Assembly (NCBI GenBank): GCA_017517925.1
Contig: JAFWXS010000037.1
Span: 1 to 49,967 of the forward strand
Length of the DNA: 49,967 nucleotides
Direction of reading: 5' to 3'
Source of the DNA: Bacteroidaceae bacterium
GTDB lineage: Bacteria; Bacteroidota; Bacteroidia; Bacteroidales; Bacteroidaceae
A program made the translations under genes and the position numbers. The notes beneath the pieces were generated by a model, which ran no database searches, was not told the origin of the DNA, and saw nothing but the letters and a program-made list of their open reading frames with translations. Below are positions 15,082-22,654 of this stretch, piece by piece; within the stretch, counting starts at the first letter, position 1; the number at the start of each line of letters is the position of its first letter.

Positions 15082-16413
15082 CTACAACTTCCTCACACAC
15101 TGCTTGAACTGCTCGCCGCGGTCCTCGTAGCTCTTGAAGAGGTCGAAGCTGGCGCAGCAGGGGCTGAGGAGCACGGCCTCGCCCTTCTGTGCCATGCGGT
15201 AGGCGGCATCGACGGCATCGTGCATGCTCTGCACGTCGGCCACGGGGAGGCCGAAGGGATCGAAGAACTCGTGCAGCTTCTCGTTGTGCAGGCCCATGTA
15301 GATGAGTCCCACGCACTTCTCGCGTACGAGGTCGGCAATCTCGGTATAGTCGTTGCCCTTGTCCTTGCCGCCAAGGATGAGGATGGTCTTCTGCGTCATG
15401 CTCTGCAGGGCATACCAGCAGCTGTTCACGTTCGTTGCCTTAGAGTCGTTGATGTAGTCGACACCACGCACTCGCGCCACATACTCCAAGCGGTGCTCCA
15501 CGCCCTTGAACGTGGCCAGCGCCTCGCGGATGACCTCCTTCTTGATACCCGAGAGCGAGGCCGAGAGGCCGGCTGCCATCGAGTTGTACAGGTTGTGCTT
15601 GCCGGTGAGGGCCAACTCTTCCTGCTCCATATTGAAGGCGTAGGGTGTGTTGAAGTAAAGCTCGTCGGCATCGGTATAGGCCGTCACGCCCTCGCGCTTG
15701 TCCTCGGCAAAGGGGTACAGTTTGGCGTGTATGCCATGCCTCGACAGCTCGCGCCGGATGATGGGGTCGTCGTTCCAGAAGATGAAGGCGTCGTCGTCGG
15801 TCTGGTTCTGTAGGATGCGGAACTTGGCGTCGACGTACTCCTGCATGTTGTGGTTGTAACGGTCGAGGTGGTCGGGCGTGATGTTGAGCAGGATGGCGAT
15901 ATTGGCACGGAACTCATACATGTTGTCGAGCTGGAAACTGCTGAGTTCGATGATGTACCAGTCGTAGTCGCACGTGGCCACCTGATAGGCCAGGCTCTGC
16001 CCGATATTGCCCGCAAGGCCCACGTTGTAGCCCGCCTTCTTGAAGATGTGGTAGATGAGCGACGTGGTGGTCGTCTTACCGTTACTACCTGTGATACACA
16101 CCATCTTGGCATCGGTGTAACGGCCTGCAAACTCAATCTCCGAGATTACGGGGATACCCTTCGCCGTAATCTTCTGCATCATGGGTGCCTCGGCCGGTAT
16201 GCCGGGGCTCTTGATCACCTCGTCGGCATTGAGGATGAGCGCCTCGGTGTGTTGCCCGTCTTCCCACGCGATGTGGTGCTCGTCGAGCATCGCACGGTAG
16301 TGGTCCTTAATCTTCGACATATCGGAGAGGAACACATCGAACCCCTCCTTCTGCGCCAGCACAGCAGCACCTACGCCGCTCTCGCCACCGCCTAATATTA
16401 CGATTCTCTTCAT
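15082..16413 (-). CDS. murD: UDP-N-acetylmuramoylalanine-D-glutamate ligase
   Basis: Cytoplasmic Mur ligase of 443 residues that adds D-glutamate to UDP-MurNAc-L-Ala in peptidoglycan synthesis. Seen: N-terminal nucleotide-like fold GGGESGVGAAVLAQKEG, ATP-binding loop CITGSNGKTTTTSLIYHIF (about 109-127), the central-domain motif NITPDHLDRY and the C-terminal ligase domain with GVEHRLEYV and NDSKATNV. The length is usual. Its start is three bases after the mraY stop, so the two are co-transcribed and act in neighbouring steps of the pathway. The rest of the division and cell-wall cluster is not here. Confidence 0.96.
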   Translation of the reverse strand: MKRIVILGGGESGVGAAVLAQKEGFDVFLSDMSKIKDHYRAMLDEHHIAWEDGQHTEALILNADEVIKSPGIPAEAPMMQKITAKGIPVISEIEFAGRYTDAKMVCITGSNGKTTTTSLIYHIFKKAGYNVGLAGNIGQSLAYQVATCDYDWYIIELSSFQLDNMYEFRANIAILLNITPDHLDRYNHNMQEYVDAKFRILQNQTDDDAFIFWNDDPIIRRELSRHGIHAKLYPFAEDKREGVTAYTDADELYFNTPYAFNMEQEELALTGKHNLYNSMAAGLSASLSGIKKEVIREALATFKGVEHRLEYVARVRGVDYINDSKATNVNSCWYALQSMTQKTILILGGKDKGNDYTEIADLVREKCVGLIYMGLHNEKLHEFFDPFGLPVADVQSMHDAVDAAYRMAQKGEAVLLSPCCASFDLFKSYEDRGEQFKQCVRKL

Positions 16414-16416
16414 ATG

Positions 16417-17697
16417 TTATCTTATCTTCAGTGTTATGATGGTGAGCGCGGCAAGGATGATGGTGACAATCCAGAAGCGCACAGTAATCTTGGCCTCGTG
16501 AAGCAGCGCGTCGGGGCGCGAGAACTTGATGGTACAGCCGGGGTCCATCTTCTGTACCTGTGCTACCGAGGTGCGGAAATGGTCGTGGATGGGCGTACGC
16601 TTGAAGAAACGCTGCTTCACGCCTCTCTTCTTGCCGGCCTTGTAGTAGAAGCGCTGGATGATGACCGAGAGGCTCTCTACGAGGAACACGCCGCAGAGGA
16701 TGGGCACGAGCAGTTCCTTACGGATGATGATGGCACTCACGGCGATGATGCCGCCGATGGTGAGGCTGCCCGTGTCGCCCATGAACACCTGCGCGGGATA
16801 GGCATTGTACCACAGGAAACCGATGAGCGCACCCACGAAGGCACACAGGTAGACCACCAACTCCTCAGAGCCGGGGATGTACATGATGTTGAGGTAACCC
16901 GCCATGGAGATATGGCTGGACACGTAGGCCAGTATACCGAGGACTACGCCGATGATGGCCGAGGTACCGGCCGTCATGCCGTCCATGCCGTCGTTGAGGT
17001 TGGCACCGTTAGACACGGCCGTCACCACGAAGATGGTCATAAAGACAAACAACACCCATCCGCCTATCTGCTTGTACTCGCCCAGCCAGTTGAAGGCGTT
17101 GGCATAGTCGAGGTTGTTGTTCTTGACAAAGGGGATGGTGGTCTTGGTGGACTTGATGGCCTCGCTCTTGTGCACAATCTCCGTGCCGGCATGGGCACCG
17201 CGCTGCACCTCTACGTTCTCGCGGATGACCGCATCGTCGCTCAAGTAAAGCGTGAGGCCCACGATGAAGCCCAAGCCCACCTGACCGATAATCTTGAACT
17301 TGCCGTGCAAGCCCTCCTTATTGCGACGGAATACCTTGATATAGTCGTCGGCAAAGCCCAACACGCCTAACCACACGGTGGTGACGAGCATGAGCAGCAT
17401 GTACACATTATCGAGCCGCCCGAGCAGCAGGCAGGGCACGAGGATAGCCGCCAGAATGATGACACCGCCCATCGTGGGGATGCCTATCTTCTGCACACCG
17501 AAGGGGTCGACGCTGGCATCGCGCTGCGTCTCGGTAATCTGCTGCGCCCGGAGCATAGCGATGAAATGCTTGCCAAACACGGTAGACACGAGCAAGGCAA
17601 TGAGGACAGCCAGCAGCGAGCGGAATGAGATGTAGGTAAACATGCCGGCACCGGGCACGTTCAGTTTGTTCAGGTAGTCAAAAAGGTAGTAAAGCAT
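16417..17697 (-). CDS. mraY: Phospho-N-acetylmuramoyl-pentapeptide transferase
   Basis: An integral membrane enzyme of 426 residues that moves phospho-MurNAc-pentapeptide to undecaprenyl phosphate, forming lipid I. Seen: about ten hydrophobic segments, the signature FADDYIKVFRRNKEGLHGKF with the Asp pair, NGANLNDGMDGMTAGTSA, FLWYNAYPAQVFMGDTGSL and the His loop FFKRTPIHDHF. Compared with enteric MraY it carries an extra loop of about 45 residues (around 180-225), known from Bacteroidota homologues. First gene of the mraY-murD pair. Confidence 0.96.
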   Translation of the reverse strand: MLYYLFDYLNKLNVPGAGMFTYISFRSLLAVLIALLVSTVFGKHFIAMLRAQQITETQRDASVDPFGVQKIGIPTMGGVIILAAILVPCLLLGRLDNVYMLLMLVTTVWLGVLGFADDYIKVFRRNKEGLHGKFKIIGQVGLGFIVGLTLYLSDDAVIRENVEVQRGAHAGTEIVHKSEAIKSTKTTIPFVKNNNLDYANAFNWLGEYKQIGGWVLFVFMTIFVVTAVSNGANLNDGMDGMTAGTSAIIGVVLGILAYVSSHISMAGYLNIMYIPGSEELVVYLCAFVGALIGFLWYNAYPAQVFMGDTGSLTIGGIIAVSAIIIRKELLVPILCGVFLVESLSVIIQRFYYKAGKKRGVKQRFFKRTPIHDHFRTSVAQVQKMDPGCTIKFSRPDALLHEAKITVRFWIVTIILAALTIITLKIR

Positions 17698-17748
17698 GTC
17701 GCGTTGTTATCTTTATCCGGAGTTCTCCGTTCACATTGAAATCAGATG

Positions 17749-17756
17749 CAAAAATA
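17749..17756 (-). promoter_or_regulatory. -7 element before mraY
   Basis: TATTTTTG on the minus strand fits TAnnTTTG, 52 bases before the mraY ATG. No convincing -33 TTTG at 20 bases. Confidence 0.5.
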
Positions 17757-17838
17757 ATGCAAAAAATCGAGTTGGCGAAGACAATGTGCATACATATATA
17801 TATAAATACGGGAGAAATGACAAAAAAAACAGGCAAAA

Positions 17839-17945
17839 CAGGCCTACCCGATACAAAAAACGGGTAGACCTGATTTGAAAAACGGGTAGGCCCGATTGGG
17901 GAAACGGGTAGACCCGATTGGGGAAACGGGTAGACCCGATTTGGG
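17839..17945. repeat. 22-base-period palindromic array, locus 1
   Basis: Units start with GGGTAGACC(C/T) or GGGTAGGCCC at 17862, 17884, 17906 and 17928, exactly 22 bases apart, with a variant unit (AGGCCTACCCG) at 17840. Each has a near-palindromic 10-base core and an AT/G-rich spacer such as GATTGGGGAAAC. It lies in the 461-base gap between the divergent mraY and rpsU. The same period and core type recur at 36248-36463. Confidence 0.85.
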
Positions 17946-17993
17946 GAGGAGCACACCGATTTGAAAGCAGCACGGCAGAAATACCCAAATAAA

Positions 17994-18025
17994 TTTGGTA
18001 GTTCGTTCGGATTACACTATCTTTG
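17994..18025 (+). promoter_or_regulatory. Promoter of rpsU (promoter-repeat family)
   Basis: TTTG (17994-17997), 20 bases, TATCTTTG (18018-18025). The block CAAATAAATTTGG, then TTCGTTCGG and ACACTA, is shared with the GH105 and mdh promoters. It predicts a leader of about 130 bases. Confidence 0.8.
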
Positions 18026-18041
18026 CAGCCGCTAAAGATGT

Positions 18042-18050
18042 AAAGGAGGT
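18042..18050 (+). promoter_or_regulatory. Consensus Shine-Dalgarno sequence in the rpsU leader
   Basis: AAAGGAGGT is a full anti-SD match, rare in this window, but it lies 108 bases before the rpsU ATG with no ATG just after it. A small hairpin (GCGTG-CAAGA-CACGC) lies between it and the start. It may be a regulatory ribosome-binding site for S21 autocontrol; that is inference. Confidence 0.55.
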
Positions 18051-18158
18051 ATAAACCCACAGAGATACAACACTCGACACAACCCCAAGACCCCGCGTGC
18101 AAGACACGCAACCAACTAAAGATAAGATTAATAACAAAATAACAAACAAAAGAACAAC

Positions 18159-18353
18159 ATGATTGTAGTACCCGTAAAAGAGGGCGAAAACATCGAAAGA
18201 GCCCTTAAGAAATTCAAGAGAAAATTTGAGAAGACCGGCGTTATCAAGGAGCTCCGTCGCCGTCAGCAGTTCAACAAGCCTTCTGAAGTAAAGCGCCTCA
18301 AGATGGAGCGTGCCGTATACGTTCAGAGCCTTCGTCAGAACGAGGAGTTATAA
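18159..18353 (+). CDS. rpsU: Small ribosomal subunit protein bS21
   Basis: A 64-residue basic protein of the 30S platform, close to the 16S rRNA 3' end. Seen: the family start MIVVPVKEGENIERALKKFK, then a long basic helix (KFEKTGVIKELRRRQ, KPSEVKRLKMERAVY). The length is normal for Bacteroidota. The sequence right before the ATG is A-rich (ACAAACAAAAGAACAAC) with no SD, and a stop in frame at 18132-18134 rules out a longer start. Its own repeat-type promoter lies about 130 bases upstream. In Bacteroidota, S21 is tied to masking the anti-SD of 16S rRNA, which makes the leader of interest. Confidence 0.96.
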   Translation: MIVVPVKEGENIERALKKFKRKFEKTGVIKELRRRQQFNKPSEVKRLKMERAVYVQSLRQNEEL

Positions 18354-18382
18354 TCTCCGCACCTCTCATCATATAGAGACAC

Positions 18383-18402
18383 GGCAGGGCCACAGCCCTG
18401 CC
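18383..18402 (+). terminator. Hairpin between rpsU and tRNA-Pro(CGG)
   Basis: GGCAGGGC-CACA-GCCCTGCC is a perfect 8-base stem. There is no T run, so it may be a weak terminator or a processing signal just before the tRNA. Confidence 0.5.
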
Positions 18403-18407
18403 ACTAT

Positions 18408-18480
18408 CGGAAAGTAGCGCAGTTGGTAGCGCACTACGTTCGGGACGTAGGGGTCGGGCGTTCGAGTCGCCTCTTTCCGA
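18408..18480 (+). tRNA. tRNA-Pro (anticodon CGG)
   Basis: Acceptor CGGAAAG/CTTTCCG, D arm GCGC/GCGC, anticodon stem CTACG/CGTAG with loop TTCGGGA, so anticodon CGG, T arm GGGCG TTCGAGT CGCCT, discriminator A, 73 bases. CCA is not encoded. It lies 54 bases after rpsU and probably shares its transcript. Confidence 0.93.
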
Positions 18481-18542
18481 CAAAATGGGCAATAATATTG
18501 TAGAAATCTGCAAGTTATCGCTCATTTTCGGTTTTATAATAT

Positions 18543-19466
18543 ATGGCGATCGGAATGAAAAGACTTGCAGCCATTGCTCTTTGCTGGCTTTTTATAGGAC
18601 ATCTTCTTTATGCGCAGATTGATAAGGTGCATTATATGCCGTTGCACCGTACGGCAAGTGGACACTATGCTTTTTATACCTTGCTTAACGATAAGGTGAT
18701 GGGGCATGTGATGATTGAATCGGGTATCTATGCGGCTGTTGTAGATAGTGCTTTTTTCTTCAAACACAAGAAAGAATTGGGCATGGAGGTTTATGTAAAT
18801 GACATGAATAAGGAGATGAACCTCGGTGGAAAGGTGTATCGAATCACCCATCGGACCAAAGGGAAGTTGCCTATGGGGAATGTCGTGTATAAGGGTGAGG
18901 TGCTGATTTTGGCCGACTATATGAACGATGCACCGATAACACTGCCCATACAGAACTTGTATCATCGGAATGATTGGGGAAGCCGTATCGTCATGCTCGA
19001 CCTTGACGGTGGAAAACTGCAGATGCTCACACGCAGTGAACTGCGCCAGTGTCAGGGGGCACGGTACAAGATGAACCGCAATACGTATGGTAGGATGCCT
19101 GCGGTAAAAGGCTCTGTTGTGCTGGACACTGCGGAGGAGAGGGTAGAACTGGACGGGAACTTCAATATCGACCTCGGAAACCCCATGCTTCTCTATCTCA
19201 GAGAGCAAAGTACGGCAGTGGCAAAGTTGTTGGGGGAGGGTAGTGGGGTAGTCCCTTCTTCTGGTACCTCGCGTAGTGGGCAGGCGGTCAAAGTTCTTGC
19301 TCCTATACAATGTACGGTGTTGGGCTGTACCTTTGAAAGGCCTATCATTTGCTTTACGGACAAATTGTCGAGGTTTACAACGGAAGGGCTTATCGGATTG
19401 CCGTTTTTTAGGGGACGCATCGCCGTATTTGATTTCGAAAGAAATTATTTGTACATTGAGGACTGA
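18543..19466 (+). CDS. Secreted protein, degenerate retropepsin-like fold
   Basis: A 307-residue exported protein with signal peptide MKRLAAIALCWLFIGHLLYAQ (start at 18543, or at 18555 for the second Met). The C-terminal half has the pattern of retropepsin-like aspartic proteases: a strand pair before NIDLGNPMLLYL and the ending GLIGLPFFRGRIAVFDFERN. However, the usual catalytic D-T/S-G is DLGN here, and the earlier candidate reads IESGIYAAVVDSA. Both catalytic sites thus look lost, and a binding rather than a protease role is likely (inference). It ends 55 bases before lpdA on the same strand, but lpdA has its own promoter. Confidence 0.7.
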   Translation: MAIGMKRLAAIALCWLFIGHLLYAQIDKVHYMPLHRTASGHYAFYTLLNDKVMGHVMIESGIYAAVVDSAFFFKHKKELGMEVYVNDMNKEMNLGGKVYRITHRTKGKLPMGNVVYKGEVLILADYMNDAPITLPIQNLYHRNDWGSRIVMLDLDGGKLQMLTRSELRQCQGARYKMNRNTYGRMPAVKGSVVLDTAEERVELDGNFNIDLGNPMLLYLREQSTAVAKLLGEGSGVVPSSGTSRSGQAVKVLAPIQCTVLGCTFERPIICFTDKLSRFTTEGLIGLPFFRGRIAVFDFERNYLYIED

Positions 19467-19470
19467 ATCC

Positions 19471-19501
19471 TTGCATTTTTGTTTGGTTTGCATTACATTT
19501 G
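19471..19501 (+). promoter_or_regulatory. Promoter of lpdA
   Basis: TTG (19471-19473), 20 bases, TACATTTG (19494-19501). The leader is about 15 bases. Confidence 0.55.
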
Positions 19502-19521
19502 TCTCAACAAATGATAATACC

Positions 19522-20880
19522 ATGTTTGATATCGCAATTATCGGCGGCGGTCCGGGTGGATACGTTGCTGCAGAGAAGGCCGGCAAGAGTGGCTTGAGAA
19601 CAATCCTTTTCGAGAAGAAAGACCTTGGAGGCGTATGTCTCAACGAAGGTTGTATCCCCACAAAGACATTGCTCTACAGTGCCAAGCTGTATGATCACGC
19701 ACGCAAGAGCGAGAAGTATGGCGTACGTGTAGAGGGTGCCGAACTTGACTACAAGAAGATGACCGACCGCAAGACCAAGGTGATACGCAAACTCGTGGCT
19801 GGCGTGGCGTTGAGGATGAAGAATGCGGGCGTAGAGGTGGTGAAGGCCGAGGCCGTCATCGAGGGACGTACCGACGATGGTATCATCCGCATCACTGTTG
19901 ACGGACATACCTACGAGGCTAAGAATTTGCTCATCTGTACCGGCTCGGAAACGTTTGTACCTCCCATCGAGGGCCTTGACATGAGTGCAAATGAAGCCCT
20001 GGTGACCAACCGCGAGCTGTTGGCTTTGAGAGAGTCTCCCACGAGCCTGGTCATCATCGGTGGCGGTGTCATCGGCATGGAGTTTGCCTCGCTTTACAAC
20101 AGCATCGGCTGTGAAGTGCACGTCATAGAGATGATGCCCGAGATATTGGGGGCTATGGACAGCGAAATCAGCGCTATGCTGCGCATGCAATATACGAAGC
20201 GAGGCATACACTTTCATCTCTCTTGCAAAGTGACACGAGTGGAGGGTAACAGCGTAACCTTTATTGATACTGAGGGCACCGAGCACACTGTCGAGGGTGA
20301 CAAGATCCTGCTCAGCGTAGGGCGTCGGCCCATCATTCGAGGCTTCGGACTCGAGACTTTGGGCGTGGAGCTCGAACGTGGCGGCATCAAGGTCGATGCC
20401 CAGATGCGCACCAACGTGGAGGGTGTGTACGCTGCCGGCGATGTCACTGGATTCTCCTTGCTCGCTCACACGGCAAGCCGCGAAGCCGAGGTTGCTGTCA
20501 ATACTATCTGTGGACATCATGACACAATGCGCTACAATGCTATCCCCGGTATCGTGTACACCAATCCTGAGGTTGCAGGCGTTGGGCTTACTGAGGCCCA
20601 GGCCCAACAGCAGGGTCTTGAGTGCGATTGCCATAAACTTCCCATGGCTTACTCGGGACGTTTCGTCTCCGAGAATGAAGGAGGTGAGGGCCTGTGCAAG
20701 ATTGTTACGGAAAAAACGACGGGACGCGTATTGGGCGTGCACATGTTGGGCAATCCCTGTAGCGAAATTATCAGTAGTGCATGTATCGCTATCGAGCGTG
20801 GAATGACCGCTTGCGAGCTGGAACGCGTGGTATTCCCTCATCCTACCGTATCGGAAATAGTGAAGGAATGTTTAATTTAA
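19522..20880 (+). CDS. lpdA: Dihydrolipoyl dehydrogenase
   Basis: FAD enzyme of 452 residues that reoxidises protein-bound dihydrolipoamide with NAD+, shared by 2-oxoacid dehydrogenases and the glycine cleavage system. Seen: FAD loop IIGGGPGGYVAAEKAGKSG (residues 5-23), redox cysteines in GGVCLNEGCIPTK (C39 and C44), NAD loop IIGGGVIGMEFASLYNSIG, FAD motif GVYAAGDVTG, and the C-terminal HPTVSEIVKE with the catalytic His-Glu pair. I chose the ATG at 19522 because the promoter lies just upstream and the family begins there. No E1, E2 or glycine cleavage genes are next to it, so its partner complex is unknown. Confidence 0.95.
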   Translation: MFDIAIIGGGPGGYVAAEKAGKSGLRTILFEKKDLGGVCLNEGCIPTKTLLYSAKLYDHARKSEKYGVRVEGAELDYKKMTDRKTKVIRKLVAGVALRMKNAGVEVVKAEAVIEGRTDDGIIRITVDGHTYEAKNLLICTGSETFVPPIEGLDMSANEALVTNRELLALRESPTSLVIIGGGVIGMEFASLYNSIGCEVHVIEMMPEILGAMDSEISAMLRMQYTKRGIHFHLSCKVTRVEGNSVTFIDTEGTEHTVEGDKILLSVGRRPIIRGFGLETLGVELERGGIKVDAQMRTNVEGVYAAGDVTGFSLLAHTASREAEVAVNTICGHHDTMRYNAIPGIVYTNPEVAGVGLTEAQAQQQGLECDCHKLPMAYSGRFVSENEGGEGLCKIVTEKTTGRVLGVHMLGNPCSEIISSACIAIERGMTACELERVVFPHPTVSEIVKECLI

Positions 20881-20923
20881 GGAAATAATCTTCCCAAAAT
20901 TACTCCATGTTAGAAAAAAGCCG

Positions 20924-20931
20924 TTACTTTG
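20924..20931 (+). promoter_or_regulatory. Likely -7 element of the inositol-phosphate synthase gene
   Basis: TTACTTTG is one base off TAnnTTTG, 35 bases before the ATG at 20967. A clear -33 box is not seen. Confidence 0.4.
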
Positions 20932-20966
20932 CATCTTAATAGAAAATTATCATAAGTATATTCGAT

Positions 20967-22265
20967 ATGAACAAGACGAAAGTACAGCCGGCAAACGGCA
21001 AACTTGGGGTGATGTGTGTCGGTCTGGGTGCAGTGTCTACGACCACCATTATTGGTACCCTCATGGCACGTAAAGGATTTTCACGTCCCATCGGCTCATT
21101 CGCATGCGACGGCATCATGCGTTTAGGTAAAGGGCACGACAAAGTATACAAAGAAGTAAAGGATATCATACCCATAGCTAATCTTGATGATGTCGTATTC
21201 GGTGCATGGGACATCTATGAAGACGACGCCTACGAAGCGGCTATCAAGGCCGACGTATTGAAACAGCGCGATATCGACCCCGTAGCCGATGAATTGCACG
21301 CGATCAAACCCTACACTGCGCTGTACGAAAAGGAATATGCGACAAACATTGATGGTCCCAACGTGAAGACCGGCACGCTGAAAGAGCGCACCGAGGCCTT
21401 GCGTGAAGATATACGCCGCTTCAAGGCCGACAACCATTGCGACCGTGTGGTGGTTATTTGGATTGCCAGCACGGAGAAGTACGTCCCCCGTACTCCCGAG
21501 GCTCACGATACGCTGGAGGGCTTCGAGGCTGCTCTTGAACGTGGTGACCTCTCGGTCATCGCCCCCTCAATGTGTTATGCTTACGCTGCCATGCGCGAGG
21601 GATGTCCCTTCGTGATGGGTGCCCCCAACCTTTGTGTTGATATGCCTGCGATGTGGCAACTTGCTGAGGAGTGTCAGGTTCCCATCACGGGAAAGGATTT
21701 CAAGAGTGGACAGACCATGATGAAGACCGTGCTTGCACCAGCTTTCTTTACCCGTCAGTTGGGTGTGAACGGATGGTTCTCGACCAACATCTTGGGCAAT
21801 CGCGACGGCATTGTGCTTGATAATCCCGAGAACTTTGAGACCAAGCGTCGTAGCAAGATGAGCGCCGTGGAGAACATCCTCGATGCCGACGTCTATCCAG
21901 AACTCTATAGCGACATCTACCACAAGGTGCGCATTAACTACTATCCGCCTCGTGGCGACGAGAAAGAGGCGTGGGACAATATCGACCTCTTTGGATGGAT
22001 GGGCTATCCTATGACCATCAAGGTTAATTTCCTCTGCCGTGACTCGATTCTTGCCGCCCCTTTAGCACTCGACCTCGTGCTATTCTCCGATGTAGCCTTG
22101 CGTGCCGGTCTCTCAGGCATTCAGGAGTGGATGTCGTTCTACTGCAAAGCACCGATGCACAAGGATGGTGAGAAACCTGTACATGATCTCTTCAAACAAT
22201 TTGCCATGCTCAAGAACAAGGTACGCGAGCTTGGTGGATATGAAGCTGACCAGGAATTGGATTAA
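20967..22265 (+). CDS. ino1: Myo-inositol-1-phosphate synthase
   Basis: A 432-residue NAD-dependent enzyme that turns glucose 6-phosphate into inositol 1-phosphate. Seen: NAD loop GLGAVSTTTIIGTLMARKG (about 19-37), the tetramer/active-site segment GKDFKSGQTMMKTVLAPAF (about 246-264), SKMSAVENILDADVYPE, and VNFLCRDSILAAPLALDLVL near the end. These fit the bacterial/eukaryal Ino1 family. In Bacteroides a homologous gene starts an inositol-lipid cluster with a PI-phosphate synthase and phosphatase. Here none of these partners is adjacent: tgt follows after a terminator. Product use (inositol phospholipid or sphingolipid) is therefore inference. Confidence 0.93.
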   Translation: MNKTKVQPANGKLGVMCVGLGAVSTTTIIGTLMARKGFSRPIGSFACDGIMRLGKGHDKVYKEVKDIIPIANLDDVVFGAWDIYEDDAYEAAIKADVLKQRDIDPVADELHAIKPYTALYEKEYATNIDGPNVKTGTLKERTEALREDIRRFKADNHCDRVVVIWIASTEKYVPRTPEAHDTLEGFEAALERGDLSVIAPSMCYAYAAMREGCPFVMGAPNLCVDMPAMWQLAEECQVPITGKDFKSGQTMMKTVLAPAFFTRQLGVNGWFSTNILGNRDGIVLDNPENFETKRRSKMSAVENILDADVYPELYSDIYHKVRINYYPPRGDEKEAWDNIDLFGWMGYPMTIKVNFLCRDSILAAPLALDLVLFSDVALRAGLSGIQEWMSFYCKAPMHKDGEKPVHDLFKQFAMLKNKVRELGGYEADQELD

Positions 22266-22279
22266 CACTATATCCTATA

Positions 22280-22318
22280 ATAAAAGCGGAACGTTTTTTG
22301 AACGTCCCGCTTTTATTT
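22280..22318 (+). terminator. Terminator after the inositol-phosphate synthase gene
   Basis: ATAAAAGCGGAACGTT pairs with AACGTCCCGCTTTTAT (one mismatch) around a TTTTG loop, followed by TTTA. It can work on both strands. Confidence 0.8.
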
Positions 22319-22322
22319 AGCC

Positions 22323-22600
22323 CTACATTACAACCTTTCTCCCATCAATGATATAAATACCGCTTTCTGTCGCTTTATCCAACTTGCGGCCTGTCAGGTC
22401 ATAGATGTCCGAGTTGTTTTGGCGCTGGACTGTGGACTGATTTATGGCTATAGCCTCGGTGTCAAGGCTGTAGACTACATCGGTGAGTTCCTCTATGGGA
22501 ATGGACTGGAACATTATATCGCACTTTGTTTCATCAGATTTGTGGATTACAAGTGCCTTGTAGATTTTACTATTGGTGCTGTTACCGCCAAAACTGAGGC
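22323..22600 (-). pseudogene. Remnant of a secreted-protein C-terminus
   Basis: On the minus strand an open stretch of about 92 codons follows a stop at roughly 22601 and ends in SDIYDLTGRKLDKATESGIY...GRKVVM. Endings of the form YDLxGRK...GIYIxxGKKVV are common at the C-termini of large exported proteins in Prevotella-like Bacteroidales, after a short all-beta stretch as here (ALVIHKSDETK). The only ATG, at 22514, gives a 63-residue piece with no signal peptide. I read it as the 3' remnant of a lost secreted protein. Confidence 0.6.
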
Positions 22601-22619
22601 TTTATTCGTACATTTTTAT

Positions 22620-22627
22620 TAACTTTG
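22620..22627 (+). promoter_or_regulatory. -7 element of tgt
   Basis: TAACTTTG matches TAnnTTTG, 27 bases before the ATG at 22655. An ATG at 22625 would overlap it and is unlikely. Confidence 0.6.
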
Positions 22628-22654
22628 TGCCTTAATACCAAAAGATATGCAATC

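Noticed and set aside
15850..17370. Long plus-strand frames opposite murD and mraY
   Set aside because: Antisense shadows caused by codon composition; they contain no recognisable motifs.
17839..17945. CRISPR array
   Set aside because: The period is 22 bases in total with no unique spacers of about 30 bases, and no cas genes are present. The same holds for 36248-36463 and for the 33-base array.
17731..18111. Minus-strand frame of 126 residues between mraY and rpsU
   Set aside because: It runs through the 22-base array and the rpsU promoter and leader; repetitive composition.
18534..19661. Minus-strand frame of 375 residues
   Set aside because: Overlaps the signal-peptide-bearing gene at 18543 and the lpdA promoter and start; no motifs.
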